Shown: positions 37,451 to 46,945, numbered from the stretch's first letter. The stretch: 64,000 bases of DNA from Clostridium aciditolerans (GCF_016316925.1 NZ_JAEEGB010000037.1:62001-126000); one strand, 5' to 3'. Numbers and translations are program-made. The notes: generated by a model not told the origin, from the sequence alone.

Positions 37451-38800
37451 TTAGAAAGGCATTTTACCAAAGAGACCCTTTTTAAATCCTTTTTGCATTC
37501 CCTTCATTTGCTTCATCATCTTCTTCATATTTTCGAAGTCTTTTAGAAGCTTATTAACTTGTTGTATAGTAGTACCTGAACCTGATGCTATTCTCTTTTT
37601 TCTTGAAGGAGAACTACTTACTAAAGAGGGATTTCTTCTTTCCTTTATAGTCATTGAATTGATTATAGCTTCTATTTTAGATAATTCCTTTTCACTTCCA
37701 CTAAGGTCTACATTTTGAAGTTCCTTAGTATTTACTCCAGGCATCATCTCAATTAACTTATTTAAAGGTCCTAACTTTTTCATTTGCTGCATTGAAGATA
37801 GGAAATCCTCTAGATTAAATTCTTGACTCATCATACGATTTCCTAATTTTTTAGCTTCTTCCTCATCTATAGACTGTTGAGCTTTCTCTATAAGTGATAA
37901 TACATCACCCATTCCTAATATTCTAGATGCCATTCTATCTGGATGGAACACCTCGAAATCACTCATTTTTTCTCCAACACCTATAAACTTAATAGGCTTT
38001 CCAGTCATAGCTTTTATTGATAGTGCAGCTCCACCTCTTGTATCTCCATCTAGTTTTGTCAGTATTACACCAGTCAAGTCTAACTGCTCATTAAAGCTAT
38101 TAGCAACATTTACTGCATCTTGTCCTGTCATGGAGTCAACAACTAATAATATTTCATCAGGATTCATATTTTCTTTTACATCTTTTAATTCATTCATTAA
38201 TTCTTCATCTATATGAAGTCTACCTGCTGTATCTATTATAACAACATTTAAGCTATTATTTTTCGCATATTCTAATGCACCTTTTGATATATCTACTGGA
38301 GTAACTTTATCTCCCATAGTAAATACTGGCACATCTATTTGTTTTCCTACTACCTGAAGCTGCTTTATAGCTGCAGGTCTATATATATCACAAGCTACGA
38401 GAAGTGGCTTTTTATTTTTCTTTCTAAGTTGAAGAGCAAGTTTTCCTGCCATAGTAGTTTTACCTGCACCTTGAAGCCCAACTAACATTATTATAGTTGT
38501 TCCGCTTGAAGAAAACTGGATACCACTTTCACTACTTCCCATTAACTCTTTAAGCTCTTCATTAACTATTTTTATAACATGTTGGCCTGGAGTCAAACTT
38601 TGGAGAACTTCTTCTCCAAGGCACTTTTCGCTTACACTTTTTATAAAGTCTTTAACAACCTTATAATTAACGTCCGCTTCTAGAAGTGCTAGTTTTACTT
38701 CTCGCATAGCGTCTTTTATATCTTTTTCAGAAAGCTTACCTTTGCCTCTAAGTTTTTTTAAGGTTTCCTGAAGCTTAGAAGCCAACCCTTCAAAAGCCAT
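37451..38800 (-). CDS. ffh: Signal recognition particle protein Ffh
   Basis: SRP54 GTPase that with 4.5S/6S RNA delivers nascent membrane proteins to FtsY. 449 residues: N domain, G domain with GLQGAGKTTMAGKLA, DTAGRLHID, TKLDGDTRGGAAL, and a methionine-rich M domain (MMKQMKGMQKGFKKG) at the end. Its SD is the 3' end of the 163-bp element that separates it from ylxM. The usual ylxM-ffh-rpsP order is kept. Confidence 0.98.
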   Translation of the reverse strand: MAFEGLASKLQETLKKLRGKGKLSEKDIKDAMREVKLALLEADVNYKVVKDFIKSVSEKCLGEEVLQSLTPGQHVIKIVNEELKELMGSSESGIQFSSSGTTIIMLVGLQGAGKTTMAGKLALQLRKKNKKPLLVACDIYRPAAIKQLQVVGKQIDVPVFTMGDKVTPVDISKGALEYAKNNSLNVVIIDTAGRLHIDEELMNELKDVKENMNPDEILLVVDSMTGQDAVNVANSFNEQLDLTGVILTKLDGDTRGGAALSIKAMTGKPIKFIGVGEKMSDFEVFHPDRMASRILGMGDVLSLIEKAQQSIDEEEAKKLGNRMMSQEFNLEDFLSSMQQMKKLGPLNKLIEMMPGVNTKELQNVDLSGSEKELSKIEAIINSMTIKERRNPSLVSSSPSRKKRIASGSGTTIQQVNKLLKDFENMKKMMKQMKGMQKGFKKGLFGKMPF

Positions 38801-38806
38801 GCTATT

Positions 38807-38969
38807 CCTCCTTTTAGTCGGAACACTGGGTAACTTTGCTCGTTTCCCTTCGGGAACTGGGTAACTTAAGATTTTCGCTTTCGCTCACAAGTTACCCGTA
38901 AAAGTTCATTTAGAACTTTTACCTAGCAAAATTACCCGTTAAAGTCCGTTTAGGACTTTAACCTCCTAA
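38807..38969 (-). repeat. 163-bp SD-ending structured element, copy 2 (ylxM/ffh)
   Basis: Begins TTAGGAGG, where the TAG is the stop codon of ylxM, and ends AAAAGGAGG, the SD of ffh six bases before the ATG. Removing the sequence between the two AGGAGG motifs would leave a compact ylxM-stop/SD/ffh junction. The tip of arm three is a GAAA tetraloop (GC-GAAA-GC). Confidence 0.92.
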
Positions 38970-39307
38970 ATATTATCAATTATATATTTTTTCATTTCAT
39001 CTAATACTTTAGAATTCTCACTGTTTTTTGCATTTAATAAATCTATTGAATTTAAAAGAAATACCTTAACCTCTTCCATTTTTAGCTTTTGTTTCATCAA
39101 TTCTAGCTTTTCCTCATACTGTAATAAAAGCTTATGACATCTTTTAATGATATCATGTACTGCCTGCCTGCTGGTATTTGTTATTTCAGATATCTCAGCT
39201 AAAGATAAGTCATCATTATAATACAGTTCCATTATATCTTTTTGTTTCTCTGTTAAAAGCTCGCCATACAAATCTAATAGTATAGAGAGTTGAATTCTTT
39301 CTTCCAT
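38966..39307 (-). CDS. ylxM: YlxM/p13 family DNA-binding protein
   Basis: A 113-residue sigma-70 region-4-like helix-turn-helix protein ([40 protein letters not shown]). The family is tied to ffh and thought to influence SRP; its exact role is unclear. The only near SD (AAAGGAG) lies 34 bases upstream of the ATG and is separated by a 19-base hairpin; a TAG three codons upstream excludes an earlier start. The stop is fused to the repeat. Confidence 0.93.
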   Translation of the reverse strand: MEERIQLSILLDLYGELLTEKQKDIMELYYNDDLSLAEISEITNTSRQAVHDIIKRCHKLLLQYEEKLELMKQKLKMEEVKVFLLNSIDLLNAKNSENSKVLDEMKKYIIDNI

Positions 39308-39316
39308 GAAGCACTA

Positions 39317-39335
39317 TGCAATTATATAAATTGCA
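39317..39335 (-). promoter_or_regulatory. Hairpin between SD and start codon of ylxM
   Basis: Perfect 7-bp stem TGCAATT/AATTGCA with loop TATAT. It stands between AAAGGAG (39342-39348) and the ATG (39307), and folding would shorten the gap from 34 to about 15 bases. Confidence 0.5.
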
Positions 39336-39388
39336 CTCTCACTCCTTTAAATTTATTAAAACATTTAATGTTTTACTCAACGAATTAT

Positions 39389-39417
39389 ATAATATCAAAG
39401 ATTATAAATGCTGTCAA
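39389..39417 (-). promoter_or_regulatory. ylxM-ffh promoter
   Basis: Minus strand TTGACA, 17-base spacer, TATTAT: close to consensus. It separates ylxM-ffh from the upstream smc-ftsY genes. Confidence 0.88.
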
Positions 39418-39473
39418 GTAATTTTACTTAACACATTAAAAATATTTTAAATACAGTGTTACAACTTTTTAGT

Positions 39474-40385
39474 CTAGAATAAAGCTTCAGCAAATTCCTT
39501 TGGATTGAACTCTTGTAAATCCTCTATACTCTCTCCTACACCTACTAATTTAACAGGTATATTTAAACTGTGCTTTATGGATATTACAATTCCACCTTTC
39601 GCTGTTCCATCAAGCTTTGTAAGAACTATTCCATCAATAGGACATACCTCCATAAACTGTCTTGCTTGTTGAACTGCATTTTGACCAGTTGTGGCATCTA
39701 ATACTAATAGAGTTTGCTTATCAGCTTCACCAAACTCTCTGTCAATTATTCTATTTATTTTCCCAAGTTCATCCATAAGATTTTTCTTGTTGTGCAATCT
39801 TCCAGCTGTGTCACAAATAAGTACATCGGTTTTTCTTGCTTTAGACGCCTGTACTGCATCAAAAACCACTGCTGCAGGGTCTGAGCCTTCTTGATGTTTT
39901 ATAATATCCACGCCTGCCCTTTTACTCCAAACTTCAAGTTGATCTATAGCGGCAGCTCTAAATGTATCTGCTGCTGCCATTAATACCTTATATCCGCTGT
40001 CTTTTAGTTTTGAGGATATTTTCCCAATAGAAGTAGTTTTGCCAACGCCATTTACCCCAATAACAAGAACAACTGCTGGAGTCTTATCTGGTCTTATAGT
40101 TCCATTTTCTTCTCCTAGTATATCTATAATAACTTCCTTTAGGTAGTCTTTAACAAGAGCCGGATCTTTAACTTTATTTTCTCTTATCTTTTCTTTTAGT
40201 TTTTCAATAATATGAAGACTTGTTTCAACTCCTATATCTGCTGTAATAAGTATCTCCTCTAGTTCTTCATATAAGTCTTCATCTATGGTCATAGCACCAC
40301 TTAGCATGTCAGTTATCTTTTCTGTGAGATTATTTTTTGTCTTTGAGAGACCATCTTTTAATTTTTCAAAAAATCCACCAAACAT
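39474..40385 (-). CDS. ftsY: SRP receptor FtsY
   Basis: Membrane-associated GTPase that pairs with Ffh. 303 residues: short N-terminal helical start (FFEKLKDGLSKTKNNL), then NG domain with GVNGVGKTTSIGKIS, DTAGRLHNKKNL and LTKLDGTAKGG. It lacks the long acidic A domain of E. coli, as usual in Firmicutes. Downstream of smc, separated by a structured repeat. Confidence 0.98.
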   Translation of the reverse strand: MFGGFFEKLKDGLSKTKNNLTEKITDMLSGAMTIDEDLYEELEEILITADIGVETSLHIIEKLKEKIRENKVKDPALVKDYLKEVIIDILGEENGTIRPDKTPAVVLVIGVNGVGKTTSIGKISSKLKDSGYKVLMAAADTFRAAAIDQLEVWSKRAGVDIIKHQEGSDPAAVVFDAVQASKARKTDVLICDTAGRLHNKKNLMDELGKINRIIDREFGEADKQTLLVLDATTGQNAVQQARQFMEVCPIDGIVLTKLDGTAKGGIVISIKHSLNIPVKLVGVGESIEDLQEFNPKEFAEALF

Positions 40386-40472
40386 TTTTACTCCTCCTAA
40401 GTTATAACTATAGTATAAATATTTTACTTAAGCTCATAATTTTAAATTTTTGTGACGCAAAGCTTTTAAGAG

Positions 40473-40640
40473 AACAATTGACAGAGGACAATGAAGGTGA
40501 GTTTTCTTCCTTACGTCAGAAAACTAATTTATTTTTGAGCTCGTTTCACTAATGTGAAACATCGGTTTATAATATAATTAAAGATTTTTCGTAGTGTAAA
40601 GTAGAAAAATCCTCCTTCATTGTCCTCTGTCCTCTAAAAA
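40473..40640. repeat. Structured repeat with 18-bp inverted ends (ftsY-smc gap)
   Basis: Perfect 18-bp inverted ends (40480-40497 and 40614-40631; GACAGAGGACAATGAAGG and inverse). Three hairpins lie between them: AGTTTTC/GAAAACT, GTTTCAC/GTGAAAC and GATTTTTC/GAAAAATC. The element would fold as a four-arm junction. A minimal relative is at 1105-1155. Likely a MITE-type element; no ORF. Confidence 0.8.
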
Positions 40641-40655
40641 ATGCTTCCCATTTTT

Positions 40656-43600
40656 TTAAGATGCTTCTTTGCTTAGATCCACAGAAACTATCTTCGATAT
40701 ACCTTTTTCCTCCATAGTAACTCCGTATAGCGCATCACTTGCTTCCATTGTTCCTTTTCTATGGGTAATTACAATAAACTGAATATTTTCTGAGAATTTA
40801 TTTAGGAATTCTGCATATCTTGCTACGTTCGCATCGTCTAATGCTGCCTCTATCTCATCTAGTATGCAAAATGGAGTTGGTTTCATCTTTAATATAGCAA
40901 AAAGTAAAGCTATAGCTGAAAGTCCCTTTTCTCCACCAGACATCAAGTTAATATTTTGGAGTTTCTTTCCGGGAGGTTGAACTGTTATATCAATATTACC
41001 TGTCAGTTCATCTCCATCTGTTAGTATTAGATCTGCACTTCCTCCTTTAAAAAGCTCCTTAAATGTTTCATTAAAATTCTCTCTAAGCTTATTAAAGTTC
41101 TCGTTGAATACCACTTTCATCTTATCAGTCATCTCACTTATTACTCCAGCAAGTTCTTCCTTAGCTCTTATTAAGTCCTCTCTTTGAGTAGTCATGAAAT
41201 TTACTTTTTCAGTTAACTCTCTATATTCATCAATAGCTCCTACGTTAACTGTACCTAAAGCTGATATACTATTTTTCAAGGCAGTAATTTCTTTTTTAAA
41301 TTCTTCCATATTTTCTATGTCTTTTTTGTATTCTAGAGCTTCTGCATAAGTAATTTCAAGTTCATCATTTAGTTTTGAATACAAAGATTCCTTTTCAGCT
41401 GTTAGCTTTGTAAGGAAAAGCTGCGCCTTATGTAATTCATCTTCTTTCTTGTTAATAACTAAGCTTAAACTTTCCATATTATCAGTATCTAATTTAATCT
41501 TTTCTTTAATTCTTATAATCTCTATATCCTGCTCTTTAATTTTTTCTTCTAACTTTAAGATGTAATTTTCAATAGTTTTTACTGCTTCTTTATTGTGTTC
41601 AATTTGGCTTTTGCACCTATTTATGCTTTCTTCCGACTTTTTATTTTCATCTTCTATAAGTCTCTTTTTTTGATTTAGCTCAGTTATATCCAATAATAAT
41701 TTATCTAATATTATTGCTTTATTTGAAACACTTTCATCTATCTGAGCTTTTTTTATTTTTAAATGTGTAAGACTTTCCTTAGAACTATCGATTTCTTTAA
41801 TCTTATCCTTTAGTTCTTCCTCAATCTCAGCAATTAATTTATCATTCTCAACTTGATTATTAGTTGCAGTCTCTAATTCTTTTTCTTTTACAGATAGTTC
41901 TTCTACGTTTTCCTTTAGTTTTTCATCTAGCAGTTCTATTTCTCTATTAGATACTACCAAATTTTCTTTTAGTTTGCTGCTTTCGTTATCAACAGCATTA
42001 ATTTTTCCTTTTAATTTAGTAACTTCTATATTTTCAAAGTAAGTCTGATCCTTTAAATTTAGATTTTCCTCATCTAAAGCTTTAATATTGTTTCTATAGT
42101 TTTGTATTTGAGAAGTTAAAGCAATGATTTTTTCCTCAGTATCCCTTACTTTTAACTTAATATCTTCTATTTCTCTTTTTCTACCAATTATATTTGCATT
42201 TTTACTATGTAAACTTCCTCCTGTCATTGAACCACCAGGATTAACAACTTCCCCAGATAGGGTAACTATCTTAAAACTATAATTACTTATTTTCGCTATA
42301 TGAAGCGCACTGTCCATATTATTACATATTATAGTTCTACCAAGTATATACTCTATTGCATTTGTAAAGGCCTTGTCATAACTTATTAGCTCACTAGCAA
42401 TTCCTATGTATCCCTCTGTGTTCTGTATAGCGTTTGTTATGGATGCCTTTTTACCTCTAACAATAGTAAGCGGTAAAAAAGTAGCTCTACCAATCTTATT
42501 TTCCTTTAGATACTTTATAAGACTTTTTGCTATTTCTTCATTTTGGGTTATTATATCAGATATTGCCCCACCTAGCGCTATTTCCACAGCTACTTCAAGT
42601 TCTTTTTTTACACTTATTACTTCACCTAAAACAAAACAACTATCTTTTCCTACAGATACCTTACCTTTGCTTACATCTCCCATCAATGTTTTTACTGATC
42701 TATTGTATCCTTCATATTGCTTATCTAAATTTACAAGCATATTATGATTAGCTTCCAATCTACTATGGATATTATTTAATTCTTTAAGTTCTTTTTCTTT
42801 AGCAGATAATGCAGAGTTCAATTTAGATATCTGTCCTGAATTAATTTTTATGTTCTCTTGTAAAGAATCTATTTTTTGTTTTATCTTTTCAATCTGTTCT
42901 AAAAGCACCTCTTTAGTTTTTGTATTGATCTTAATTGAATGCAAATAGCTCTCACAAGAATTTTTTATATCTAAAGCCTTTTCTGTAAGCATATCAATAT
43001 CATTTTTTAGCATTAAAACATTATTTTTTAAGTTTGATATACTCCTAAGGTATTCTATCTGATCATCTTTTAACCTCTTTACCAGGCTGGTTTTATCTGA
43101 AATAGAAGCATCTATTAAAGCTATATCTTCTTCGTATTTATATATCTGTTTATTTATATCTTCTTGATTATTTCTTAAAATACTTAGTTCTTTATCTTGA
43201 ATACCCTTATCAGATATTATATTAGCTAATTTATTCTCGATTTCATTAATTTCCTTTGAGCTTTTTTGTATATAGTTATATAGATTTTCTAACCTCTCGC
43301 CTAGTAAATTTGTTTCTGACTCTACCTCTTGCCTTTTTGACTTGTTATCATAATATTGTTTTTTATCATTTGAATTCTTTAGGTCTATAGCCTCAAGCTT
43401 TTCATTCCAATTGTTAATCATATTTTTAGATTCAGTAAGTTTTATATTTAATTCTTCTGTACTTGTATTCATTCCATTGATGGAATCTTCAGCAGAATTT
43501 ATCTTTTCTTGAACCTTTCCTATTGAGTGAACAATTATATTTACTTCCTTATTTTTGAGTTCTTCCGATAACTTTATAAACTTTTTAGCCTTTTCATTTT

Positions 43601-44222
43601 CTATACGTAAAGGTTCTAATCTTTCCTCATAAGTACCTAGAATATCATCTATTCTAACAAGATTACTTTCTGTATTTTCTAGCTTTTTTTCTGCTTCTTC
43701 CTTTCTAGACTTAAACTTAACTATTCCTGCAGCTTCCTCTAAAAGACTTCTTCTTTCCTCAGGTCTTCCACTTAATACAGCTTCAATTTTACCCTGACCT
43801 ATTATTGAATATCCTTCCTTACCTATTCCAGTGTCCATAAAAAGTTCATTAATATCCTTTAATCTACATTGAGTATTATTAATGTAATACTCACTTTCTC
43901 CGGAACGATAAAGCCTTCTAGATATAGTAACGTCCGTATAGTCAAGTGCTAGACTTCTATCCTCATTGTCTAATGTGAGAGAAACCTGACAAAGTCCTAC
44001 AGACTTTCTAAATTGAGTTCCTGCAAAAATAACATCCTCCATTTTGCCGCCTCTAAGACTTTTTACGCTTTGTTCTCCAAGAACCCACCTTACTGCATCA
44101 GAAATATTACTTTTACCACTACCATTTGGTCCTACAATAGCCGTAACTCCATCTTTAAACATTAGTTCAGTTTTATCTGCAAAGGATTTAAAACCCCTTA
44201 TCTCTATAGATTTTAAATACAT
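40656..44222 (-). CDS. smc: Chromosome condensation protein SMC
   Basis: Condensin ATPase that organises and segregates the chromosome with ScpAB. 1188 residues: N-terminal Walker A GPNGSGKSN (31-39), long coiled coil, hinge around residues 500-680 (GGAISDIITQNEEIAKSLI, NPGGSMTGGSLHSK), second coiled coil, then LMSGGEKGLSAIALLFA signature and Walker B CILDEIEAALDDANV. It follows a DUF4044 microprotein by 14 bases. Confidence 0.98.
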   Translation of the reverse strand: MYLKSIEIRGFKSFADKTELMFKDGVTAIVGPNGSGKSNISDAVRWVLGEQSVKSLRGGKMEDVIFAGTQFRKSVGLCQVSLTLDNEDRSLALDYTDVTISRRLYRSGESEYYINNTQCRLKDINELFMDTGIGKEGYSIIGQGKIEAVLSGRPEERRSLLEEAAGIVKFKSRKEEAEKKLENTESNLVRIDDILGTYEERLEPLRIENEKAKKFIKLSEELKNKEVNIIVHSIGKVQEKINSAEDSINGMNTSTEELNIKLTESKNMINNWNEKLEAIDLKNSNDKKQYYDNKSKRQEVESETNLLGERLENLYNYIQKSSKEINEIENKLANIISDKGIQDKELSILRNNQEDINKQIYKYEEDIALIDASISDKTSLVKRLKDDQIEYLRSISNLKNNVLMLKNDIDMLTEKALDIKNSCESYLHSIKINTKTKEVLLEQIEKIKQKIDSLQENIKINSGQISKLNSALSAKEKELKELNNIHSRLEANHNMLVNLDKQYEGYNRSVKTLMGDVSKGKVSVGKDSCFVLGEVISVKKELEVAVEIALGGAISDIITQNEEIAKSLIKYLKENKIGRATFLPLTIVRGKKASITNAIQNTEGYIGIASELISYDKAFTNAIEYILGRTIICNNMDSALHIAKISNYSFKIVTLSGEVVNPGGSMTGGSLHSKNANIIGRKREIEDIKLKVRDTEEKIIALTSQIQNYRNNIKALDEENLNLKDQTYFENIEVTKLKGKINAVDNESSKLKENLVVSNREIELLDEKLKENVEELSVKEKELETATNNQVENDKLIAEIEEELKDKIKEIDSSKESLTHLKIKKAQIDESVSNKAIILDKLLLDITELNQKKRLIEDENKKSEESINRCKSQIEHNKEAVKTIENYILKLEEKIKEQDIEIIRIKEKIKLDTDNMESLSLVINKKEDELHKAQLFLTKLTAEKESLYSKLNDELEITYAEALEYKKDIENMEEFKKEITALKNSISALGTVNVGAIDEYRELTEKVNFMTTQREDLIRAKEELAGVISEMTDKMKVVFNENFNKLRENFNETFKELFKGGSADLILTDGDELTGNIDITVQPPGKKLQNINLMSGGEKGLSAIALLFAILKMKPTPFCILDEIEAALDDANVARYAEFLNKFSENIQFIVITHRKGTMEASDALYGVTMEEKGISKIVSVDLSKEAS

Positions 44223-44236
44223 AAATAGTACACTCC

Positions 44237-44335
44237 TTATCTCCCAAATAACATCGGAAGCAAGCTAACTAAAAACATAAGCGCCACTACGTATACCAAC
44301 GCTTTTCTCATATTTTCTCTTGTCTTCTTCTTCAT
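44237..44335 (-). CDS. DUF4044-type 32-residue membrane protein
   Basis: Only 32 codons: a basic start MKKKTRENMRKALVY followed by one hydrophobic segment (VVALMFLVSLLPMLF) and GR. AAGGAGTG stands seven bases before the ATG. This matches the DUF4044 group of tiny Clostridial proteins. It is 14 bases upstream of smc and probably co-transcribed. Function unknown; a single-span membrane location is likely. Confidence 0.78.
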   Translation of the reverse strand: MKKKTRENMRKALVYVVALMFLVSLLPMLFGR

Positions 44336-44440
44336 ACTATAACACTCCTTTGTAATTTGTATTATACATGCATTATAGAATTTACTTTATATAGTTTATA
44401 TTATATTAATTAAAATATCAATTATAAAGTGAAACTTACT

Positions 44441-44476
44441 TTAGATAAAATAAAAACCCTGTTCATCACAGGGTTT
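44441..44476 (-). terminator. spoVS terminator
   Basis: Stem AAACCCT/AGGGTTT with a nine-base loop, followed by TTTATTTTAT on the minus strand. Confidence 0.85.
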
Positions 44477-44491
44477 CTTTATTAAACAAAG

Positions 44492-44752
44492 CTATCTTGG
44501 TTCAACTATAAATTTTATTGCTGTTCTTTCTTCCCCTTCAATTGTTATTTCTGAAAAAGCAGGAACAACAACTAGATCTATACCATTCGGAGCAACAAAC
44601 CCTCTTGTAATTGCTATTGCCTTTACCGCTTGGTTAACTGCTCCTGCTCCTACTGCTTGAACCTCAGCTGATGAGTTATCCCTCAATACTGCAGCTAAAG
44701 CTCCTGCTACTGATTTTGGCTGTGATTGAGCTGATACTTTTAATACTTCCAT
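44492..44752 (-). CDS. spoVS: Stage V sporulation protein S
   Basis: An 86-residue Alba-like protein needed for coat assembly and normal sporulation. VLKVSAQSQPKSVAGALAAVLRDN and AVNQAVKAIAITRGFVAPNGIDL are nearly invariant in the family. GGGAGGAA SD. It forms its own unit between the radical SAM gene and smc with a good terminator. Confidence 0.97.
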   Translation of the reverse strand: MEVLKVSAQSQPKSVAGALAAVLRDNSSAEVQAVGAGAVNQAVKAIAITRGFVAPNGIDLVVVPAFSEITIEGEERTAIKFIVEPR

Positions 44753-44799
44753 GTATAATTCCTCCCTACAAATATTGTTCTATTCATAGGAATATTATT

Positions 44800-45888
44800 C
44801 TATAAAGTACTGAGATTTCCTTCTTTGTACTTTCTTATCAAATATTCATAAATCGACATTTCTACGATCTTTTCTTCTTGTTTTAAAATTAAATTCCCTC
44901 TTAGTATACTTTTATCCTGAACAACATCAACATTTGTTGTCTTTAATTGTTTCTTCATGTCATTAAAAAATTTCTTTTTATTTGCATAAAGTTTAGATAA
45001 ATCCTTATCATTGATTACAATTATAATTCTTCCATTAAACTCCTTAGAAGCTTTCTCTAAAATCATGTCGTTATAGAGACTACCTTCTACTAATTCTCTG
45101 AAAGCTGGGTGGAAAGGTCCCGCAACTAATTCTCCATCCTCGTTTATTTCTTCCGTAGGCTGAAGGCCAACCCTAATAACCTTTATATTATTAGCTATAA
45201 CCATTGAATAAACTATTTTAGCAATGTTCACAGCTTCATCAAGGTCATAGGGTTTATATATTCCACTGTTGAACATACTTTCCATCGGTGTATTTTTTAT
45301 AACTAGAGCTGGATAAATTCTATAAATATCTGGCCTCATAGCAATAGACTTTTTTGCAGTTTCTATGTCCTTCTCTAAGCTATCCCCAGGAAGTCCAAGC
45401 ATTATCTGATGACCAAGTACAAAACCATACTGCTTAATAAGTTTAGAAGCTCTTTCTACATCCTCTTCTGAATGACCCCTACCAGACCTTAATAATACTT
45501 CTTTATCTAAAGATTGAATTCCTAGCTCTATTATATCTACAGAATAATTTTTAAGATTAATCAATATTTCATCGTCAATATAATCCGGTCTTGTAGATAA
45601 ATGTATAAAATCTATGTCCCCTCTATCTTTATATTCTTTGGCTATAGACAAAAGTTCTTTCTGTTTCCCTAAGCTTATTGCTGTAAAAGTGCCTCCAAAA
45701 AAAGATACCTCTATAACAGAATTTTTTCTATTCATAGTTTTAAGATACTGATCTATTGTATCTCTAGCAAACTTAGCATCTACCTTTTCATTGCTACCTG
45801 TAATTGTACCCTGGTTACAGAATACACAATTATGAGGGCATCCTTCATGAGGTACAAATATAGGTATTATATAATGGCGCTTACTCAT
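44800..45888 (-). CDS. Elp3-like radical SAM protein
   Basis: A 362-residue radical SAM enzyme. The cluster motif is CPHNCVFC (Cx3Cx2C) near residue 18; then SFFGGTFTAI, HLSTRPDYID and ELGIQSLDKEVL follow the Elp3/YhcC layout. There is no GNAT acetyltransferase domain, so tRNA U34 modification as in full Elp3 is doubtful. It overlaps the 3' end of rnc by eight bases, a common Clostridial pairing. Confidence 0.88.
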   Translation of the reverse strand: MSKRHYIIPIFVPHEGCPHNCVFCNQGTITGSNEKVDAKFARDTIDQYLKTMNRKNSVIEVSFFGGTFTAISLGKQKELLSIAKEYKDRGDIDFIHLSTRPDYIDDEILINLKNYSVDIIELGIQSLDKEVLLRSGRGHSEEDVERASKLIKQYGFVLGHQIMLGLPGDSLEKDIETAKKSIAMRPDIYRIYPALVIKNTPMESMFNSGIYKPYDLDEAVNIAKIVYSMVIANNIKVIRVGLQPTEEINEDGELVAGPFHPAFRELVEGSLYNDMILEKASKEFNGRIIIVINDKDLSKLYANKKKFFNDMKKQLKTTNVDVVQDKSILRGNLILKQEEKIVEMSIYEYLIRKYKEGNLSTL

Positions 45889-46588
45889 TCTCTTCCTCCA
45901 AAGTCTTCAATGCTTCTTGTGCGGCATTTTGTTCTGACTCCTTTTTGCTGTATCCAACACCGCTACCTAGAATTGATCCATCTACAGAAACCTCTGTATA
46001 GAACTTTCTTCTATGTGGTGGACCTTCATGCTTTATTAGAGAATACTCTATACATACATCTCCATTTTGCTGCATAACTTCCTGAAGCTTAGTTTTATAA
46101 TCTAGTATTATTTTATTCTTTATAGCCTTCTCTATAATATCTTTAAAATTATCAATAATAAACTTTTTAGCTTTTTCAAATCCGTTATCAACGTAAACTG
46201 CAGCTATTATTGCTTCTACACAGTCTGCGAGTATAGAAATTCTTTCTCTACCTCCTGTAAGCTCTTCACCTTTACTCATTCTAATATATTTTCCAACTCC
46301 CCATTTCTTTGCTATTTCATAAAGTGAGTTTTCACATACTATCAGAGCTCTTCGTTTTGTAAGCTCTCCTTCTGATTTATTCGAGTAATTAGTAAATAAA
46401 AATTCAGATATACATAGTTGGAGTACAGAATCACCTAAGAATTCTAATCTTTCATTAAACTTTACATTCTTTTTTCCATTTGCGTAGGAACTGTGAGTCA
46501 CAGCCTCCCTTAAAAGATCTTTATCTTGTATATTAATATCTAATTTTTTTTCTAATTCCTCTAAAAACATTTTTCCATTGTTTGCCAT
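45881..46588 (-). CDS. rnc: Ribonuclease III
   Basis: Cuts double-stranded RNA in rRNA precursors and mRNA. 235 residues: catalytic signature NERLEFLGDSVL, LADCVEAIIAAVYVD, and a C-terminal dsRNA-binding domain (YKTKLQEVMQQNG…GVGYSKKESEQNAAQEAL). Full length. Downstream of acpP, upstream of the radical SAM gene. Confidence 0.97.
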   Translation of the reverse strand: MANNGKMFLEELEKKLDINIQDKDLLREAVTHSSYANGKKNVKFNERLEFLGDSVLQLCISEFLFTNYSNKSEGELTKRRALIVCENSLYEIAKKWGVGKYIRMSKGEELTGGRERISILADCVEAIIAAVYVDNGFEKAKKFIIDNFKDIIEKAIKNKIILDYKTKLQEVMQQNGDVCIEYSLIKHEGPPHRRKFYTEVSVDGSILGSGVGYSKKESEQNAAQEALKTLEEENE

Positions 46589-46681
46589 AATACTACTCCC
46601 TCTGAAGTTTATTCTTCAGTCTGCTTTTAAAGATAAACAAATTCAAGAATAAACTGCACATATATTTTATTAGACAAATTT

Positions 46682-46706
46682 AAAGCCCCGTATAAAACGG
46701 GACTTT
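46682..46706 (-). terminator. acpP terminator
   Basis: Stem AAAGTCCCG/CGGGGCTTT (one G-U) with a seven-base loop, right after the acpP stop. The tail AAATTTG is weak on the minus strand. Confidence 0.65.
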
Positions 46707-46714
46707 TTGAAGTA

Positions 46715-46945
46715 TTATTCTTCAGTATGAGCCTTTATGTACTCAACTACATCGCTAACAGTAGTTATCTTTTCAGCATCTTCGTCTGGTATCTCTAAAT
46801 CAAACTCTGTTTCCAAAGCCATTATTAATTCAACTATATCAAGTGAATCTGCACCTAAATCATCAATAAAGGATGATTCCATATTTACCTCTTCAGCGTC
46901 AATACCAAGTTGTTCTGATATTAAATTTTTAATCTTATCAAACAT
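46715..46945 (-). CDS. acpP: Acyl carrier protein
   Basis: A 76-residue acidic four-helix carrier. Phosphopantetheine attaches at Ser34 in [27 protein letters not shown]. It has its own strong promoter and a terminator; other fab genes are not in this window, though plsX is directly upstream. Confidence 0.98.
   Translation of the reverse strand: MFDKIKNLISEQLGIDAEEVNMESSFIDDLGADSLDIVELIMALETEFDLEIPDEDAEKITTVSDVVEYIKAHTEE

Noticed and set aside
40780-40800. CodY-box-like sequence in smc
   Set aside because: Three or more mismatches to the consensus and inside a coding region.
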